Assembly (NCBI GenBank): GCA_964345005.1
Contig: CAYFPQ010000007.1
Location: 1 to 64,000 of the forward strand
Reading direction: 5' to 3'
Length of the DNA stretch: 64,000 nucleotides
Source: JABMPJ01 sp964345005
Lineage (GTDB): Bacteria > Verrucomicrobiota > Kiritimatiellia > UBA8416 > JABMPJ01
In this document: in pieces, positions 34,239 through 42,532 of the stretch
Layout: every line of letters starts with the position of its first letter
How positions within the stretch are numbered: position 1 is the first letter of the stretch
Program-made: the position numbers and the translations under genes
The notes under the pieces: model-generated
What the model saw: the letters and a program-made list of their open reading frames with translations, nothing else
Database searches by the model: none
What the model was told of the DNA's origin: nothing

Positions 34239-36076
34239 GCTTCGCCGAGATCCATGCACATGCCCGGGACGCCACCGCATCGTTTTTCGACACGAGCCGG
34301 CCCCGTGTGCTGGTCGGCGCCAGCACCTGCGGCAAGGCGGCCGGGGCTGACAAGCTGCTCGCGGCACTGCCCACGCACCTCAAGGAACTCGGACTGGATA
34401 TCGAGGTCACGCAGGTCGGCTGCCTGGGGCTCTGCTACGCCGAGCCACTCGTCGAGCTGCGCGGCACTGACCGTCCGCCGCTCCTCTTCAGCGGCGTCAC
34501 AACAGAATCGCTCGGCAAGATCCTCGCCGCCTACTACCGTGGCGGCGACATGGAAGCGTTGGCGGCAATGTGCGATCAGCCGCACGGCGATACCCCCGCG
34601 TTCGAGGAACTACCGATGCTGAACGGCCAGGTCCGCGTCGTTTCCCGTAACTTCGGACGCATCGACCCGGAGAACATCGACCACTACATCGCCCGTAGCG
34701 GCTACACCGGTCTTGCCCGTGCGCTCGAGATGGACCCGGAATCCGTTGTCGAAGAGGTACGGACATCCGGCCTGCGCGGTCGCGGTGGCGCGGGTTTCCC
34801 CGTCGCCACGAAGTGGGCATTCTGCCGCAACGAGGACGCCGAGCAGAAGTACATGATCTGCAATGCCGATGAGGGCGATCCCGGCGCCTTCATGGACCGC
34901 TCGGTACTCGAGAGCGATCCGCACTCCACGCTGGAAGGCATGATCGTGGGCGCGTATGCCATCGGCGCTTCGGAAGGCTACATCTACGTGCGGGCCGAGT
35001 ATCCCCTCGCGGTCGAACGCGTGGAGATAGCCATTGCACAGGCAACCGAGTATGGACTGCTCGGCGACGACATCCTCGGTTCCGGATTTTCCTTTCACGT
35101 GAAGATCAAGGAAGGCGCCGGCGCCTTTGTCTGTGGCGAGGAGACAGCCATGCTGGCCTCGATCGAGGGCAAGCGTGGTATGCCGCGCACCCGCCCCCCT
35201 TTCCCCGCCCAGAGCGGTCTGTTTGGCAAGCCCACCAATATCAACAACGTGGAGACGCTGGCGAACGTACCGGTGTTGATGGAGCAAGGCGGCGCCGCTT
35301 TTGCCGAAAACGGCACCGAGCGCAGTCGCGGCACCAAGACCTTTGCCCTGGCCGGGAAGATCGCCCGTACCGGCCTGATTGAGGTGCCCCTTGGCACCAG
35401 CCTGCGTCACATCGTCTTCGATATCGGTGGCGGCATACCGGGCGGCAAAGCGTTCAAGGCGGTGCAGACCGGCGGTCCGTCGGGTGGCTGCATTCCGTCC
35501 GACCTGCTTGATCTGCCGGTCGACTACGAGCATCTCGCCGAGGCAGGCGCCATCATGGGCTCCGGTGGGATGGTCGTGATGGATGAGGACACCTGCATGG
35601 TGGACGTCGCCCGCTACTTCCTGGAGTTCACGCAAGCCGAGTCCTGCGGCAAGTGTGTGCCCTGCCGGCTCGGGACCCGTCAGCTCCTCCTGCTCATGAA
35701 CAGTATGGCCCGCGGAGACAGCAAGCCGGGGGATATCGATCTCGTGCTTGAAGTCTCCCACGCCGTCAAGGCCGGCTCACTCTGCGGCCTGGGACAAACC
35801 GCGCCCAATCCCATTCTGACCACGGTAAAGTACTTTCGCGACGAGTATGAAAGCCACGTGAAGGATCGGCGCTGCCCCGCTCACAAGTGCGAGGGCCTGC
35901 TTCGCTATGCGGTTGTGGCGGATGCCTGCACCGGTTGCACCGCCTGCTTCAGAGCCTGTCCGGCCGAGGCCATCACGGGTGAGCCGCGGGAACCGCATGT
36001 GATCGACCCCCAGAAGTGCATCCGTTGCGATGCCTGCTTCCAGGCCTGCAAATTCAACGCCATCACCAAGAGCTGA
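34235..36076 (+). CDS. NuoF-like NADH/FMN subunit of formate dehydrogenase
   Basis: 613 residues. A thioredoxin-like [2Fe-2S] domain (about 20-110, cysteines in STCGKAAG and GCLGLC) precedes the 51-kDa domain. That domain shows the NADH/FMN motifs GLRGRGGAGFP, NADEGDPG and CGEETAMLASIEG, then the [4Fe-4S] site ESCGKCVPCRLG. The C-terminus carries two further clusters, CTGCTACFRACP and CIRCDACFQACK. This long form is typical of HndC/HylB-like diaphorase subunits able to use ferredoxin as well as NAD. It lies between NuoE and FdhA genes in one operon. Confidence 0.94.
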   Translation: MSFAEIHAHARDATASFFDTSRPRVLVGASTCGKAAGADKLLAALPTHLKELGLDIEVTQVGCLGLCYAEPLVELRGTDRPPLLFSGVTTESLGKILAAYYRGGDMEALAAMCDQPHGDTPAFEELPMLNGQVRVVSRNFGRIDPENIDHYIARSGYTGLARALEMDPESVVEEVRTSGLRGRGGAGFPVATKWAFCRNEDAEQKYMICNADEGDPGAFMDRSVLESDPHSTLEGMIVGAYAIGASEGYIYVRAEYPLAVERVEIAIAQATEYGLLGDDILGSGFSFHVKIKEGAGAFVCGEETAMLASIEGKRGMPRTRPPFPAQSGLFGKPTNINNVETLANVPVLMEQGGAAFAENGTERSRGTKTFALAGKIARTGLIEVPLGTSLRHIVFDIGGGIPGGKAFKAVQTGGPSGGCIPSDLLDLPVDYEHLAEAGAIMGSGGMVVMDEDTCMVDVARYFLEFTQAESCGKCVPCRLGTRQLLLLMNSMARGDSKPGDIDLVLEVSHAVKAGSLCGLGQTAPNPILTTVKYFRDEYESHVKDRRCPAHKCEGLLRYAVVADACTGCTACFRACPAEAITGEPREPHVIDPQKCIRCDACFQACKFNAITKS

Positions 36077-36080
36077 ATCC

Positions 36081-38759
36081 ATGTCTGCCGAACTAACATT
36101 CACGATTGATGGAGTGAGCGTGAGCGCGCAGAAGGGACAGACGGTCCTCAGCGCCGCCAAGTCCGCGGGAATCTACATTCCGCATCTCTGCTACAGCGAG
36201 GGACTGAAACCCTACGGCGCCTGTCGCCTGTGCATCGTCGAGATTGACGGTCGGCGCGGCATGCCGACCTCGTGTTCGACGTCGGCCGAGGAGGGCATGG
36301 TGGTGCGCAGTGATGTGGACAGCGTCAACCGTGTGCGCCGCACCATCTGCGAGATGCTGATCGCGGATCACCCGCTCGTTTGTCTCTCCTGCAGCGCCAA
36401 CATGAACTGCGGCCTACAGACCGTGGCCGCTTTCCTCGGCATCAAGGGCAGCCGCCTGCGCCGCATGATCCGCAAGCCGATCGTAGATGACAGCAACCCC
36501 TTCTACACCCGCGACCTGTCGAAGTGTATCCTTTGCGGCCGCTGCACGCGCTCCTGCCACGAGCTACGCGGCATCGGCGCCATCGAGATAGCCGGCCGTG
36601 GTTTTGAGAGCCGCATCGCGGCGCCCGGCGACCAACCCGTTTCGGAATCAACCTGCGTTTCGTGCGGCGAATGCGTCGACCGCTGCCCCGTCAACGCCCT
36701 CTGGGCCAAGAAAGAGACGGTGCCACCCATGGACACCGTACGCACAACCTGCCCCTACTGCGGGTGCGGGTGCGGCCTCGAGCTTGGCACCCGTGGCGGT
36801 AAGATCGTCCGCGTGCGCGGCGACCTCAACGCCCCTTCCAACCACGGCAGTCTCTGCGTCAAGGGGCGCTTCGGCCTGGACTATGTCTCCGCCCCCGATC
36901 GGCTCACCACGCCGCTGATCAAGCGCAACGGCGTTTTCGAGGAGGCAACATGGACAGAGGCGCTTACGCTCGTGGCTGACAGACTGACGGCGATTAAGGA
37001 GCAGCACGGGCCCGACGCTTTGGCCGGGTTTTCGTCAGCCAAATGCACCAACGAAGAGAACTACGTGTTTCAGAAACTCTTCCGCGCCGGCGTCGGAACC
37101 AACAATGTCGACCACTGTGCCCGGCTCTGCCACTCGTCAACCGTCGCCGGCCTGGCCCGTGCCTTCGGGTCCGGCGCCATGACCAACCCGCAAGCCGAGT
37201 TCGAGCACGCCGACTGCATCTTCGTCACCGGCTCCAATACGACCGAAGCGCACCCCATTACCGCCATCTCAATTATCAAGGCCGTCGTCGACCACGGGGC
37301 CACGCTGATCGTCGCCGATCCGCGCCGGATTGACCTGGTTCGCTATGCCACGCTTCACATTCGGCAGCGTTCCGGTACCGACGTAGCGCTCTTTAACGCC
37401 ATGATCAACGTCATCATCAGCGAAGGACTGTGCGATGAGGCTTTTGTAAAGGAACGCACGGAGGGGTTCGAGGGCGTGCGCGCCTGCGTTGAGGAGTGCA
37501 CACCCGAATGGGCGGAACCCATCACGGGCATTCCGGCCGATAAGATCCGCGAAGCCGCCCGGCTCTACGCCAAAGCCGAATGCGGTTCGATCGCCTACAG
37601 CATGGGCATCACCCAACACACGACCGGCACCGACAACGTGCTCGCCCTTGCCAACCTGGCCATGGTAACCGGGAACATCGGCCGCGCCTCCACTGGGGTC
37701 AACCCATTGCGAGGCCAGAACAACGTGCAGGGCGCCTGCGACCTCGGCGCACTGCCCAACAAGTACCCCGGCTACCAGGATGTCAACGATCCCGCGATCC
37801 AGAAGAAGTTTGAAGCGGCATGGGGTGTCCCCCTCTCACCGGATAATGGCCTGACCGTAACGGAGATCGTCGGTGCGGCCGGATCGGGCTCTGTTCGGGG
37901 CCTCTACGTCATGGGTGAGAACCCCATGCTGAGCGACCCGAACCTGAATCACGTTGAACATGCGCTGAAGAATCTCGAGTTTCTCTGCGTACAAGACATC
38001 TTCATGACCGAGACAGCCGAGCTGGCTGACGTTGTGCTGCCCGCCGCCTCGGCGGCCGAGAAAGACGGCACCGTCACCAATACCGACCGGCGTGTACAGC
38101 GCGTCCGCACCGCCGTGCCAAAGCCCGGTGTGGCCCGTGATGACTGGGCTATCCTATGCGAGGTGGCAACGCGTATCGGGTATCCCATGTCCTACGCCTC
38201 CCCCTCCGAGATCCTCGACGAAATCGCGTCGGTCTCCCCGATCTATGCCGGCATCTCCTTCGATCGAATCGAGGAGATCGGCTTGCAGTGGCCCTGCCCC
38301 GACAGGGAGCATTCCGGCACCCCATTCCTGCACGAGGGCGAGTTTAAGCGTGGCAAAGGCAAGTTCCACGCCACCCCGTTCCGCGTCGCTGCGGAAGCAC
38401 CGGACGAGGAGTACCCGTTCCTCTTAACAACGGGGCGCTATCTCTATCACTGGCACACGCGTACCATGACGTCCCGCAGCGAGGGACTCGAAGCGATCTG
38501 TCCACCGACACCGATCGAGATCCATCCGGAGGATGCCGCGCGCCTGGGAGTTGAAGATGGCCAGCGCGTTGCCGTCGCCTCGCGGCGGGGCACCATCGAG
38601 GCCGACGCCTGGGTTACCGACCGTTCTCCGCGCGGAACCGTGTTCATGGCGTTCCACTTCCACGAAGGCGCCGCCAACAAGCTGACCATCGACGCCGTGG
38701 ACCCCATCGCCAAAATCCCGGAATTCAAGGTCTGCGCCGTTCGCATCGGATCCGGCTGA
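36081..38759 (+). CDS. fdhA: NAD-linked formate dehydrogenase catalytic subunit, cysteine form
   Basis: 892 residues from the ATG at 36081, just after the NuoF stop. The N-terminus is a plant-type [2Fe-2S] domain (CYSEGLKPYGACRLC). A His/Cys [4Fe-4S] motif follows (HPLVCLSC...C), then two ferredoxin clusters (CILCGRCTRSC, CVSCGECVDRCP). The MopB core has CPYCGCGCG. The metal ligand is probably the second Cys in HCARLCHSS, so the enzyme is the cysteine and not the selenocysteine form; no in-frame TGA is present. With the NuoEF subunits it would interconvert CO2/formate and NADH (possibly with ferredoxin), feeding the methyl branch of the Wood-Ljungdahl pathway. Confidence 0.93.
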   Translation: MSAELTFTIDGVSVSAQKGQTVLSAAKSAGIYIPHLCYSEGLKPYGACRLCIVEIDGRRGMPTSCSTSAEEGMVVRSDVDSVNRVRRTICEMLIADHPLVCLSCSANMNCGLQTVAAFLGIKGSRLRRMIRKPIVDDSNPFYTRDLSKCILCGRCTRSCHELRGIGAIEIAGRGFESRIAAPGDQPVSESTCVSCGECVDRCPVNALWAKKETVPPMDTVRTTCPYCGCGCGLELGTRGGKIVRVRGDLNAPSNHGSLCVKGRFGLDYVSAPDRLTTPLIKRNGVFEEATWTEALTLVADRLTAIKEQHGPDALAGFSSAKCTNEENYVFQKLFRAGVGTNNVDHCARLCHSSTVAGLARAFGSGAMTNPQAEFEHADCIFVTGSNTTEAHPITAISIIKAVVDHGATLIVADPRRIDLVRYATLHIRQRSGTDVALFNAMINVIISEGLCDEAFVKERTEGFEGVRACVEECTPEWAEPITGIPADKIREAARLYAKAECGSIAYSMGITQHTTGTDNVLALANLAMVTGNIGRASTGVNPLRGQNNVQGACDLGALPNKYPGYQDVNDPAIQKKFEAAWGVPLSPDNGLTVTEIVGAAGSGSVRGLYVMGENPMLSDPNLNHVEHALKNLEFLCVQDIFMTETAELADVVLPAASAAEKDGTVTNTDRRVQRVRTAVPKPGVARDDWAILCEVATRIGYPMSYASPSEILDEIASVSPIYAGISFDRIEEIGLQWPCPDREHSGTPFLHEGEFKRGKGKFHATPFRVAAEAPDEEYPFLLTTGRYLYHWHTRTMTSRSEGLEAICPPTPIEIHPEDAARLGVEDGQRVAVASRRGTIEADAWVTDRSPRGTVFMAFHFHEGAANKLTIDAVDPIAKIPEFKVCAVRIGSG

Positions 38760-38824
38760 GGCCGACATGGCGATACGAGACCAAACGCCGGCTCTGGTTC
38801 TGCGACGGATTGTTTGGAGAGGTG

Positions 38825-40252
38825 ATGGCAACACTCGAGATTAGTTCGCGTCAACAGATGTCGGGACCGTCACCGACGGGATGGGCGGGACTGGAGGCAG
38901 GCGATCTGCTTCGCAATGCCCGTTGGTTCACGTGTATCCGCTGGGGCGTTGTCCTCACCATGGGATTATTCGCGTTCCTGGAGCGGCTGTGGCCCGGTCT
39001 TCTCCCCAGCGTCGGCGTCCGTTCGCCTTTCCCTCACCTTATCCCGATCGCCCTGGCACTGGCGGCCTCAAACCTCTTCTATATTCTGCAGCTACATCGG
39101 TACAGCGAGACCACACCACGTCGCTGCCTGTTCCGGAACCTGTGGATACAGATCCTGTTCGATCTCGCCGCGGTGACCGTGCTGGTCCACCTCGCGGGAA
39201 GTACGACCACATCCGTCAGCCTGGCGTACCTGTTTCATATCGTACTGGCATGCGTCTTCTTCGCCCCGCCATACAGCCTGCTGGTTACACTGCTGAGCGC
39301 ATTCCTCTTCCTTACCATCGTGACTCTCGAGCAGACCGGAACGCTCGCGACGCACAGCATACTGATCTCCGTTTCCGCACCCGCCCAGGGCTCTCCCGCA
39401 TCGCTGCTGTACGCTTTCTCCTCCATCCTTTTCTGGATGGCGGTCTGGTGCCTGATGGCTTTCATCGCCCAGGCTCTCCGTCGGCGAGACCGCCAACTGG
39501 CGGAAGCCAATCAGCAACTCGTCGAGGCCGACGAGAGGAGTAACCAGCAGGTTCTGCGCACCACACATGACCTCAAGGCCCCCTTCTCGGGGATCGAGAG
39601 CAATATTCTGCTGCTGAACACCCTCTACCGGGATCAGTTGCCGGAGCCTGGCCAGGAACTCATCGAGGAAATCAGAACACGATCCATGGCTCTTAGGGAG
39701 CGCATCAGAGACATCCTCATGCTTGGCGCAATCAAATCGCAGGACCAAGCGGGCAAGGCCAACATTAAGCAGGTCGACATACCCGCCCTCGTGGCCGAGA
39801 CGCTCAAGGATGTCGAGAACCGGATCCAGCAACGCAACATCTCCATCCATGTCGTTGGTGACGCGGGAACGGTCTATGCGTCACCGACTCACCTGAAGAC
39901 AGCGCTTATCAATCTCGTGTCCAATGCCGTCTTCTACTCGCACGATGGCGGCACGGTGACTATTGGCATCCTCAGAGATACTGACGGAACGGTGACCGTA
40001 TCGATCTCAGACCACGGAATCGGCATACGCGAAGACGCCCTGCCGCATATTTTCGACGAGTACTACCGGACCGGCGAAGCCGCCACGTTCAATGCGATGT
40101 CTACCGGTCTCGGCCTTGCGATCGTCAAACGCATTGCTCAGAACAACGGCCTGACGATCCGCGTGGACAGCCAGGTTGACAAGGGCACCACGTTTGACGT
40201 GATCATTCCTCTCCGAACAATGGCCGCGGCGGACGCGTACACCGGAGACTAA
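38825..40252 (+). CDS. Membrane sensor histidine kinase
   Basis: About 475 residues from the ATG at 38825, preceded by GGAGAGG. Residues about 30-215 contain six hydrophobic helices without an obvious extracytoplasmic sensor domain. The HisKA-like motif is TTHDLKAPFSG (phospho-acceptor His). The HATPase has NLVSNAVFYS (N box), DHGIGI (G1) and STGLGLAIVKRI (G2). No partner regulator adjoins it. The nearest receiver protein (53587) is 13 kb away on the same strand. It might sense redox or quinone state through its membrane helices. Confidence 0.9.
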   Translation: MATLEISSRQQMSGPSPTGWAGLEAGDLLRNARWFTCIRWGVVLTMGLFAFLERLWPGLLPSVGVRSPFPHLIPIALALAASNLFYILQLHRYSETTPRRCLFRNLWIQILFDLAAVTVLVHLAGSTTTSVSLAYLFHIVLACVFFAPPYSLLVTLLSAFLFLTIVTLEQTGTLATHSILISVSAPAQGSPASLLYAFSSILFWMAVWCLMAFIAQALRRRDRQLAEANQQLVEADERSNQQVLRTTHDLKAPFSGIESNILLLNTLYRDQLPEPGQELIEEIRTRSMALRERIRDILMLGAIKSQDQAGKANIKQVDIPALVAETLKDVENRIQQRNISIHVVGDAGTVYASPTHLKTALINLVSNAVFYSHDGGTVTIGILRDTDGTVTVSISDHGIGIREDALPHIFDEYYRTGEAATFNAMSTGLGLAIVKRIAQNNGLTIRVDSQVDKGTTFDVIIPLRTMAAADAYTGD

Positions 40253-40272
40253 ACCTGAATAGGAGGCGTATC

Positions 40273-40728
40273 ATGGCTGTTGTAACTCTGGGGGATCTCC
40301 TGAGCCGAGCCGCCAAGTTTGAAGAACGGCTGGAGAACTACTACGCGTCAGTCCGTGACCACTCGACCTGTAACAACGCGCGCTTTCTGACGTACAACCT
40401 GGCTCGCCATCGCCACCACTCTCAACAGGGCTTCGAGGGTATGGACGACTCTCAAATGGAGCGCATCCATGCCGTCGAACTCGAAGATGACGGCCTGCTT
40501 GCTGCAGCGCCGGACTCGTGGTCTCTCGATGCGACACCCGACAAGGTGACCGGAAACACACTTCTCGAAAACGCGCTGAACTATGACGGCCGATTAATCG
40601 AGTTCTACAAGACCATCCTGCAGCACCACTTGACAGATGAAGCTCGCGATGTACTGCAGACGCTCGTCCGAATTGAGGAGCGCGATATCGTTATGATCAA
40701 GAAGATAAGGGCCATGCACTACTTCTAG
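40273..40728 (+). CDS. Ferritin-like/rubrerythrin-like helical protein
   Basis: 151 residues, four predicted helices, with a strong AGGAGG upstream. Pairs of acidic and His residues (EERLENYY; ARHRHH; LIEFYKTILQHH; RIEERD) are laid out as in ferritin-like four-helix bundles, but complete ExxH iron motifs are not clear. It possibly protects oxygen-sensitive iron-sulfur enzymes of the neighbouring clusters. It lies 20 nt after the kinase gene, so it is possibly cotranscribed. The stop codon overlaps the stop of the convergent zinc-ribbon gene within CTAG. Confidence 0.7.
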   Translation: MAVVTLGDLLSRAAKFEERLENYYASVRDHSTCNNARFLTYNLARHRHHSQQGFEGMDDSQMERIHAVELEDDGLLAAAPDSWSLDATPDKVTGNTLLENALNYDGRLIEFYKTILQHHLTDEARDVLQTLVRIEERDIVMIKKIRAMHYF

Positions 40729-41003
40729 TCGCGAGGGCCCTGGGAGCCCGTCTTCTTGTTCTCGTCGGCCTTCATGGCGAGGTACTGCTTGTATTTCTCT
40801 TCGCCGAGACACTCCTCTGCGTGATCACACCAGTCCATACAGGCCGGAGCTGATGTGCGCGACACCGCTCTTCCACAGTTCAAGCACTTCCCGCTCGCCT
40901 CGTCGCTCCAGACCTCGACATCTTGCCCACAGTCAGGACACGGCAGCAGCTCTATCTTGGGCTGCATAAAACCTGAACTGCCTGGACACCGCCTGAACCC
41001 CAT
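40725..41003 (-). CDS. Small zinc-ribbon protein
   Basis: 92 residues from the ATG at 41003, preceded by GGAGGGA. CPDCGQ and CLNCGR form a zinc ribbon; CMDWCDHAEEC in the C-terminal half adds another Cys/His set. The protein ends with a basic/acidic helix. An operator-controlled promoter at 41041-41069 lies 38 nt upstream, so it is probably a target of the adjacent HTH/two-CW regulator. Function unknown; redox or metal sensing, or metal delivery to CODH/ACS, is conceivable. Confidence 0.78.
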   Translation of the reverse strand: MGFRRCPGSSGFMQPKIELLPCPDCGQDVEVWSDEASGKCLNCGRAVSRTSAPACMDWCDHAEECLGEEKYKQYLAMKADENKKTGSQGPRD

Positions 41004-41040
41004 GATCGCGTCCCTCCGAGAACCGTCTGTCACCACCTTC

Positions 41041-41069
41041 AGGATACCACCCGGTGGTATGCGCGTCAA
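41041..41069 (-). promoter_or_regulatory. Sigma70-like promoter of the zinc-ribbon gene
   Basis: On the minus strand: -35 TTGACG (41069-41064), 17-bp spacer, -10 TATCCT (41046-41041). The expected transcript starts about 31 nt before the zinc-ribbon ATG. The palindromic operator fills most of the spacer and the first bases of the -10. Confidence 0.6.
41045..41059. promoter_or_regulatory. Operator TACCAC-N3-GTGGTA, copy 1
   Basis: Perfect palindrome TACCACCCGGTGGTA, extended by one further complementary pair (A...T), inside the spacer of the zinc-ribbon promoter and at the 3' end of the HTH regulator gene. A second copy with the same half-sites is at 41586-41600. Confidence 0.7.
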
Positions 41070-41503
41070 TCGGTGCCGCCCCACTGGGTGCCGGCGAGCA
41101 GGCGCTTCACGACCGGACAACTCATGCAGGGAAGGATGGCGTCAGGCGCCTCCGAATCGGGCGGCCGGCAATCCTTGGTGCCTATAAACCAGCAGAACTG
41201 GCCACCACCGACCGTGAAACTGGGGCAGCTCTCTCGCTGATCCGGCGAACACCTGCGAATCTCCCAGCAGGGCACATCGTCAAGTTTCTGCCGACGGTAG
41301 AGCGCCAGGAGCACGAGTAGCTGGATCAGAACGCGCACAGGGACATCACGCCACCCCTGCTCGTAGCTCTGGACCGCCTTGATAGAGATACCAAGCGCTT
41401 CGGAAAGCTCTATCTGTGTACGCCCCAACTCTCTACGGATATGCTTAACCGTATCGGCATGCCGAGCACCTCTGTCCGTGTTGGTTTTGCCGCTCTGACT
41501 CAT
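41066..41503 (-). CDS. HTH (XRE-type) regulator with C-terminal two-CW cysteine domain
   Basis: 145 residues. An XRE-type helix-turn-helix (about 18-60: IRRELGRTQIELSEALG...VQSYEQGW) is joined to a Cys/Trp domain of the two-CW kind (CWEIRRC, CPSF, CWFIGTKDC, CMSCP; about 82-132). The second part may bind an iron-sulfur cluster or metal and make the protein a redox or CO/metal sensor. The gene lies between two identical palindromes, 41045-41059 and 41586-41600, one directly upstream of the CODH/ACS operon. Control of that operon, of the zinc-ribbon gene and of itself is inferred. Confidence 0.82.
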   Translation of the reverse strand: MSQSGKTNTDRGARHADTVKHIRRELGRTQIELSEALGISIKAVQSYEQGWRDVPVRVLIQLLVLLALYRRQKLDDVPCWEIRRCSPDQRESCPSFTVGGGQFCWFIGTKDCRPPDSEAPDAILPCMSCPVVKRLLAGTQWGGTD

Positions 41504-41522
41504 TCAGACTTCTCCGGTCCCC

Positions 41523-41557
41523 ACCCCCCAGCCCCTTACGGGGGTGCACTGGGGGGG
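41523..41557. repeat. Nested GC-rich hairpin between regulator gene and operator
   Basis: Outer arms CCCCCCAG (41524-41531) and CTGGGGGG (41549-41556) enclose an inner stem CCCC-TTAC-GGGG. It lies 20 nt upstream of the regulator start, so it would fold in the 5' leader of that gene's mRNA. Confidence 0.5.
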
Positions 41558-41580
41558 GTAATAGAGCCCCACAATCCTGC

Positions 41581-41609
41581 TTGACTACCACAATGTGGTA
41601 GCCTAAGTT
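41581..41609 (+). promoter_or_regulatory. Sigma70-like promoter of the CODH/ACS operon
   Basis: -35 TTGACT (41581-41586), 17-bp spacer, -10 TAAGTT (41604-41609, weak match). The spacer is occupied by the operator palindrome. The predicted leader to cooC is about 130 nt. It contains a stem CAACACT/AGTGTTG (41627-41633 with 41657-41663) and a 13-codon ORF. Confidence 0.55.
41586..41600. promoter_or_regulatory. Operator TACCAC-N3-GTGGTA, copy 2
   Basis: Perfect palindrome TACCACAATGTGGTA within the promoter spacer upstream of cooC. It has the same half-sites and spacing as the copy at 41045-41059. Confidence 0.7.
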
Positions 41610-41708
41610 TGATTCCGTAAGAGGTGCAACACTACGTAACGGCAGCATCTGTGTCGAGTGTTGTCTTCCCTGGCAGCAGGTGCGTGCAGGGATAAAGGGA
41701 GCTGTTCT

Positions 41709-41750
41709 ATGTCAGGCAGAGCGCCGAGAAACGTGGTAAGCGCGACATGA
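41709..41750 (+). CDS. 13-codon leader ORF coupled to cooC
   Basis: The ATG at 41709 follows AAAGGGAG with a 7-nt spacer. The peptide is MSGRAPRNVVSAT, and its TGA overlaps the cooC ATG (ATGA). The cooC gene has no good Shine-Dalgarno sequence of its own, so ribosomes finishing this ORF would initiate cooC. It is either a translational coupling leader or an attenuator peptide; nothing in its codons suggests which amino acid might be sensed. Confidence 0.5.
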   Translation: MSGRAPRNVVSAT

Positions 41751-42517
41751 AACTCGCGGTTACGGGCAAAGGCGGTGTGGGTAAGACGACCCTATCGGCG
41801 CTGTTGGCTCGTGCTCTACGGAAGCAAGGCCACAGCGTATACTGCATCGATGCCGACCCCGACTCCAATCTGGCTGCCAGCCTGGGCTGTGCAGAATGGG
41901 AACGCATTCGGCCCCTGGTCGACCTTAAGGCCCTGATCGAAGAGCGAACCGGCGTCAAGCCCGGCACGACCGGCGGCATGTTCCGCCTGAACCCCGAAGT
42001 CTCCGATATCCCCGACAGCTATGGCGTCGATATCGACGGGATAAGGGTCCTCGTCGCCGGCGCAGTCAAAAGGGGCGGCTCCGGCTGCTATTGTCCCGAG
42101 AATTCGCTTCTGCACGCACTGGTTTCGCATGTGCTGCTTGACCCCGGCTCGGCGCTGGTCCTCGACATGGAAGCCGGCGTCGAACACTTGGGCCGCGGGA
42201 CGGTCCGTAGCGTCGATGCCCTGCTGGTGGTGGTGAACCCCGGGCGGCGCAGTATCGAGACCGCCCTTCGGATCCGCAGGATGGCGACTGATATAGGGCT
42301 CGACCGGATCGCCGTTGTCGCCAACCGGATCCGGACCCCGGAAGATGAAGCCTTCATCAGGGATGCGCTCCCGAACCTGCCCGTTCTCGGCGTGATTCCC
42401 GAAGATGAAGCGCTCCTGGCCGCCGACTGTACGGGACAGGGCGTGCCGGCCGCAGACGGCGCAACCGGACAGGCAATCTTGGCGTTACTTGACCGCTTGA
42501 ACACGATGGCTAATTGA
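41747..42517 (+). CDS. cooC: CooC-type ATPase, nickel insertion for CO dehydrogenase
   Basis: 256 residues. The deviant Walker A is KGGVGKTT at the N-terminus, with CIDADPDSNLA (Walker A' region), SGCYCPE (the conserved CxC metal-binding pair of CooC) and LDMEAGVEHLGRGT. MinD/ParA-like P-loop fold. It assists nickel loading of the C-cluster of CODH. First enzyme gene of the operon, 15 nt before cooS. Confidence 0.92.
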   Translation: MKLAVTGKGGVGKTTLSALLARALRKQGHSVYCIDADPDSNLAASLGCAEWERIRPLVDLKALIEERTGVKPGTTGGMFRLNPEVSDIPDSYGVDIDGIRVLVAGAVKRGGSGCYCPENSLLHALVSHVLLDPGSALVLDMEAGVEHLGRGTVRSVDALLVVVNPGRRSIETALRIRRMATDIGLDRIAVVANRIRTPEDEAFIRDALPNLPVLGVIPEDEALLAADCTGQGVPAADGATGQAILALLDRLNTMAN

Positions 42518-42532
42518 AGGAACGGACTCGTC

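Noticed and set aside
36081..38759. Selenocysteine in the formate dehydrogenase
   Set aside because: The active-site position is an ordinary cysteine codon and there is no in-frame TGA.
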